Program-made: the position numbers and the translations under genes
NCBI RefSeq assembly: GCF_902463975.1
Contig: NZ_CABQHJ010000001.1
Location: forward strand, 1-64,000
Source: Phascolarctobacterium_A sp902463975
Lineage (GTDB): Bacteria; Bacillota; Negativicutes; Acidaminococcales; Acidaminococcaceae
Reading direction: 5' to 3'
DNA length: 64,000 nt
Part shown: piece after piece, positions 61,933 through 64,000 of the stretch
How positions within the stretch are numbered: position 1 is the stretch's first letter
Layout of the letters: the number at the start of each line of letters is the position of its first letter
Notes under the pieces: generated by a model
What the model was told of the DNA's origin: nothing
Database searches by the model: none
The model's input: only the letters and a program-made list of their open reading frames with translations

Positions 61933-62838
61933 TTATTTTTTATAGCGTTTCACAGCAGTCTTAACTGCATCCTTCATCTCATCCATTTTAGCAAAACGAC
62001 GGCGGTGCTGCGCTCTCTTCGACGGCTTCAGCTCCTCCATAGATTTGCGGTGCTCTGCAGTCGGCATAATGTAGAAGCGGCGGTCGGAGCAAATAACACC
62101 CTCGCACTCCTGCCAGAAGGCGCCGAAATCTGTTTTCAGCTTGCGGTCTACACGGATATGGTTCATCGCATAGTAACCATCGTTAGTAACAGCAAAAATA
62201 TTTTCAATGCCTATTGCATCAGCAAAGCAACGCAGGCCATAGAACATCAGGTTTTTGGTACGATAGCCAAAGAAGGCCTTCGTCATGCCTTTAATCAGCT
62301 CGTTACCATTCTGTGGTCCCTGCAGGGCGCCGATATAAATAACATTCTTGCCATCTGTTTTATTTTTAGCCAGCCAGAACATGATCTGGTATAAGGGTTC
62401 ACCTTCGTAAAACAATGCCAGTGACAGACAGCCTTCTTTGCGCTGACCGGAATGAAACCACAGCTGCAGCGTCAGCGGTCTGTCATCGTAGGAATCCTCC
62501 CACAGCTGTACCATCTCACCCTTGCTGTATAATCTATCCATAAGCTCCGGCTTAAACAGCTCTTCCATAATCAGCAGATGATTTTGCACCAGCTCTACAC
62601 GTTCGTCCCAAGTTGAGCTTTTGTAAAAAAATGCTCTGGTAGTCTGTTCCAAAAGCGCAGGTGCTCCCTGCAGCCAAGCCTGACGCTTGCTATTTGCAGC
62701 AAAAAACTGCAGCAGTTCGTCAACCTTGCCGCTATGCATAGCACAACGCGCACGGAAAACGACATAGCGCTTCATTTCCTTCAAAATATGTGTCTGATAT
62801 AAGCTTTTGCCAATATATTCTAAAATATTTTTCTCCAT
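61933..62838 (-). CDS. VirK/YbjX family protein (DUF535)
   Basis: This is a 301-residue protein of the VirK/YbjX family. Family landmarks are HLLIMEELFKPELMDRLYSKG near 88, LSLALFYEGEPLYQIMFWLA near 140, IYIGALQGPQNGNELIKGMTKAFFGYRTKNLMFYGLR near 170-205 and the basic tail KPSKRAQHRRRFAKMDEM. YbjX/VirK members are linked to envelope and virulence-protein handling, mechanism unknown. Soluble, cytoplasmic by sequence. It is a single gene. Confidence 0.85.
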   Translation of the reverse strand: MEKNILEYIGKSLYQTHILKEMKRYVVFRARCAMHSGKVDELLQFFAANSKRQAWLQGAPALLEQTTRAFFYKSSTWDERVELVQNHLLIMEELFKPELMDRLYSKGEMVQLWEDSYDDRPLTLQLWFHSGQRKEGCLSLALFYEGEPLYQIMFWLAKNKTDGKNVIYIGALQGPQNGNELIKGMTKAFFGYRTKNLMFYGLRCFADAIGIENIFAVTNDGYYAMNHIRVDRKLKTDFGAFWQECEGVICSDRRFYIMPTAEHRKSMEELKPSKRAQHRRRFAKMDEMKDAVKTAVKRYKK

Positions 62839-62908
62839 CAGTTACCTCTAGAAATATTATTATTACCTATATTATAGCATAGTTCAGAATGATAAGCACC
62901 AAGCATTC

Positions 62909-62937
62909 TTGCTAAAAATATGTTTATGTGTTAAATT
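62909..62937 (+). promoter_or_regulatory. Candidate toxin promoter, module copy 2
   Basis: TTGCTA (62909-62914), 17 bases, TAAATT (62932-62937), about 65 bp before the toxin start. The predicted mRNA starts near TATGACAACCG. Confidence 0.5.
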
Positions 62938-63001
62938 CTGTATGACAACCGTTTTACAGGGTGGCGTTGCCTTCATTCCCCCAAGAATGGAGGTGATGTC
63001 T

Positions 63002-63088
63002 ATGGTATATTTTACATTCCAGGATCTTATTACCTTCGGAATTTTTATACTGGCATTACTGACGTTCATTTTTCAGAACAAAAAGTAA
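63002..63088 (+). CDS. Small holin-like toxin (type I TA), copy 2
   Basis: This is a 28-residue peptide MVYFTFQDLITFG followed by IFILALLTFIFQ and a basic end NKK: one membrane helix. ATG follows GGAGGTGATGTCT, identical in copy 1 except for the first bases. The middle LALLTFIFQ is identical between the copies. In-frame ATGs just upstream belong to the ribosome-site region. It is the only protein gene on the plus strand that I support here. It is probably silenced by the antisense RNA at 63100-63188. Confidence 0.78.
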   Translation: MVYFTFQDLITFGIFILALLTFIFQNKK

Positions 63089-63099
63089 TTTGCTCATAG

Positions 63100-63188
63100 A
63101 AAAACCGCCCCTGTAATTACCAGATTCCGAGGCGGCCTTTCAAGTCAATTCAACTGGCAACCCACCTTGTGGGCGGTTGTCATTTTCT
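63100..63188 (-). ncRNA. Putative antisense antitoxin RNA, type I toxin-antitoxin copy 2
   Basis: This is an about 89-nt transcript from the promoter TTGAAA-17-TATTCT (63195-63223) to a stem CCGCC/GGCGG with T5 (near 63100). It starts with GACAACCGCCCAC and forms the same 5' hairpin as in copy 1. It overlaps the 3' end of the toxin mRNA. Layout and promoter spacing match copy 1. Confidence 0.7.
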
Positions 63189-63194
63189 ATATTT

Positions 63195-63223
63195 AGAATA
63201 TCACATTCATACTATTTTTTCAA
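63195..63223 (-). promoter_or_regulatory. Sigma70-type promoter of antisense RNA, module copy 2
   Basis: On the minus strand TTGAAA (63218-63223), 17 bases and TATTCT (63195-63200). The -35 box lies 9 bp beyond the thiC stop codon. Confidence 0.75.
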
Positions 63224-63231
63224 GTAATGAC

Positions 63232-64000
63232 TTAATGCTTTCTCATATGCTCTTCCAGATACTGACCGACAATTTTAACAGCACAGTAATCACCGCACAT
63301 AGAGCAAGCCTCATCATCGGATTTGTTCTTGCGGCAGCGATATTCCTTAGCCTTTACCGGGTCGATAGCCAGATCAAGCTGAGCAGGCCAATCCAGAACC
63401 TTACGTGCTCTTGCCATCTTCAGGTCCCACTCCCATGCCTGCTTGTTGCCGTTAGCCAAATCAGCGGCATGCGCAGCGATACGGGTAGCGATTACACCCT
63501 CGCGTACATCATTTAAGTCAGGCAGGCCCAAATGCTCTGCCGGAGTTACGTAGCACAGGAAGTTAGCACCGCTTACTGCAGCAAGAGTGCCGCCGATAGC
63601 GCTGGTAATATGGTCATAGCCTGGAGCAACGTCTGTTACAAGAGGTCCGAGCACGTAGAACGGTGCGCCGTGGCACAGGCGTTTTTGCAGCTGCATGTTA
63701 GCAGCAATCTGGTTGTAGGGCACGTGGCCGGGGCCTTCTACCATAACCTGTACGCCCTTATCCCAAGCGCGCTGTGTCAATTCACCCAGGTTGAGCAGCT
63801 CCTGAATCTGCGCTCTGTCGGTTGCATCGGCAATACAGCCGGGACGCAGGCCATCGCCAAGGCTGATGGTTACGTCATATTCGGCACAGATATCAAGAAT
63901 TTCATCATAGTATTCATACAGCGGGTTTTCTGCGTCATTGTGCAGCATCCAGCCGGTGATAAAGCTGCCGCCGCGGCTGACAACATCCATCTCACGGCCT
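63232..64000 (-). CDS. thiC: Phosphomethylpyrimidine synthase, C-terminal part
   Basis: This is a radical-SAM enzyme that turns aminoimidazole ribotide into the thiamin pyrimidine. Only the C-terminal about 256 residues are in the window; the frame is open to the edge. MDVVSRGGSFITGWML, TISLGDGLRPG, VMVEGPGHVP and LGPLVTDVAPGYDHITSAIGG are ThiC core motifs. The cluster-binding CSMCGDYC (CX2CX4C) lies near the end. A TPP riboswitch would be expected before the gene, outside this window. The stop lies next to the antisense promoter of module copy 2. Confidence 0.97.
   Translation of the reverse strand, partial: GREMDVVSRGGSFITGWMLHNDAENPLYEYYDEILDICAEYDVTISLGDGLRPGCIADATDRAQIQELLNLGELTQRAWDKGVQVMVEGPGHVPYNQIAANMQLQKRLCHGAPFYVLGPLVTDVAPGYDHITSAIGGTLAAVSGANFLCYVTPAEHLGLPDLNDVREGVIATRIAAHAADLANGNKQAWEWDLKMARARKVLDWPAQLDLAIDPVKAKEYRCRKNKSDDEACSMCGDYCAVKIVGQYLEEHMRKH

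Noticed and set aside
63232..64000. TPP riboswitch for thiC
   Set aside because: The gene runs off the window at its 5' end, so any riboswitch lies outside.

Overview
The window reads as a chromosomal segment of a Negativicutes bacterium (the Firmicutes lineage with an outer membrane and LPS). A Phascolarctobacterium/Acidaminococcaceae-like source is my best guess, not a proven one. Reasons: a complete ADP-heptose/LPS inner-core operon and an LptD-like outer-membrane protein occur beside Firmicutes-type features (strong AGGAGG ribosome sites, barnase/barstar, holin-like small toxins, an AAA-ATPase/PD-(D/E)XK family protein). Almost every gene lies on the minus strand. No rRNA, tRNA or CRISPR array was seen.

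Region 1 (1-16.4 kb, AT-rich) is a surface-glycan cluster: dTDP-L-rhamnose synthesis (rfbA, rfbC, rfbD, rfbB), five glycosyltransferases, a phosphoethanolamine-transferase-like sulfatase-fold enzyme, and an SGNH + MBOAT O-acylation pair. Three genes carry poly-G tracts on the coding strand. G8 breaks the frame of a family-2 glycosyltransferase, G6 breaks the MBOAT gene, and G7 is in frame in the phosphoethanolamine-transferase-like gene. This looks like a phase-variable surface-modification set. Two ATPase loci of defence type sit inside the cluster: one ATPase with a TOPRIM-like tail, and one ATPase paired with a PD-(D/E)XK-like protein.

Region 2 (16.7-26.5 kb) holds an LTA-synthase-like sulfatase, a RloA/RloB-type pair between two diverged 70-bp repeats, a MATE transporter, an ABC-F ATPase, a barnase-like lipoprotein with its barstar, and a DUF3990 (ADP-ribosyltransferase-like) gene coupled to a partner.

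Region 3 (26.6-36.3 kb) starts with a small type I toxin-antitoxin module. Then, reading along the minus strand, comes an operon-like run hdrB-hdrC-hdrA-(mvhD-like)-(two Fe-S proteins)-(FAD/NAD oxidoreductase), followed after a gap by a soluble fumarate-reductase Fe-S subunit and flavoprotein. This is an Hdr-Flx-type electron-bifurcating module placed beside a non-membrane fumarate reductase. The gap between the halves is a 570-bp patchwork of long imperfect palindromes and direct repeats.

Region 4 (36.5-48.5 kb) has a WYL regulator, a metallo-beta-lactamase-fold protein, a zinc-ribbon protein, two PD-(D/E)XK-like proteins with a duplicated leader, dnaB coupled to an unknown gene, an AAA-ATPase/PD-(D/E)XK protein and an alanine symporter. 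A 178-bp terminator-plus-promoter-like repeat occurs in two full copies and one partial copy.

Region 5 (48.6-57.5 kb) is the LPS operon: lptD-like, gmhA, hldE, hldD, gmhB, two heptosyltransferases and an unknown gene, preceded by a secreted glycine-zipper protein.

Region 6 (57.6-64 kb) contains an orphan conjugative coupling ATPase with a ClpP-like protease and small unknown genes. It also has a tandem pair of putative small-RNA units, a VirK/YbjX-family protein, a second copy of the type I toxin-antitoxin module in the opposite orientation, and the C-terminal part of thiC.
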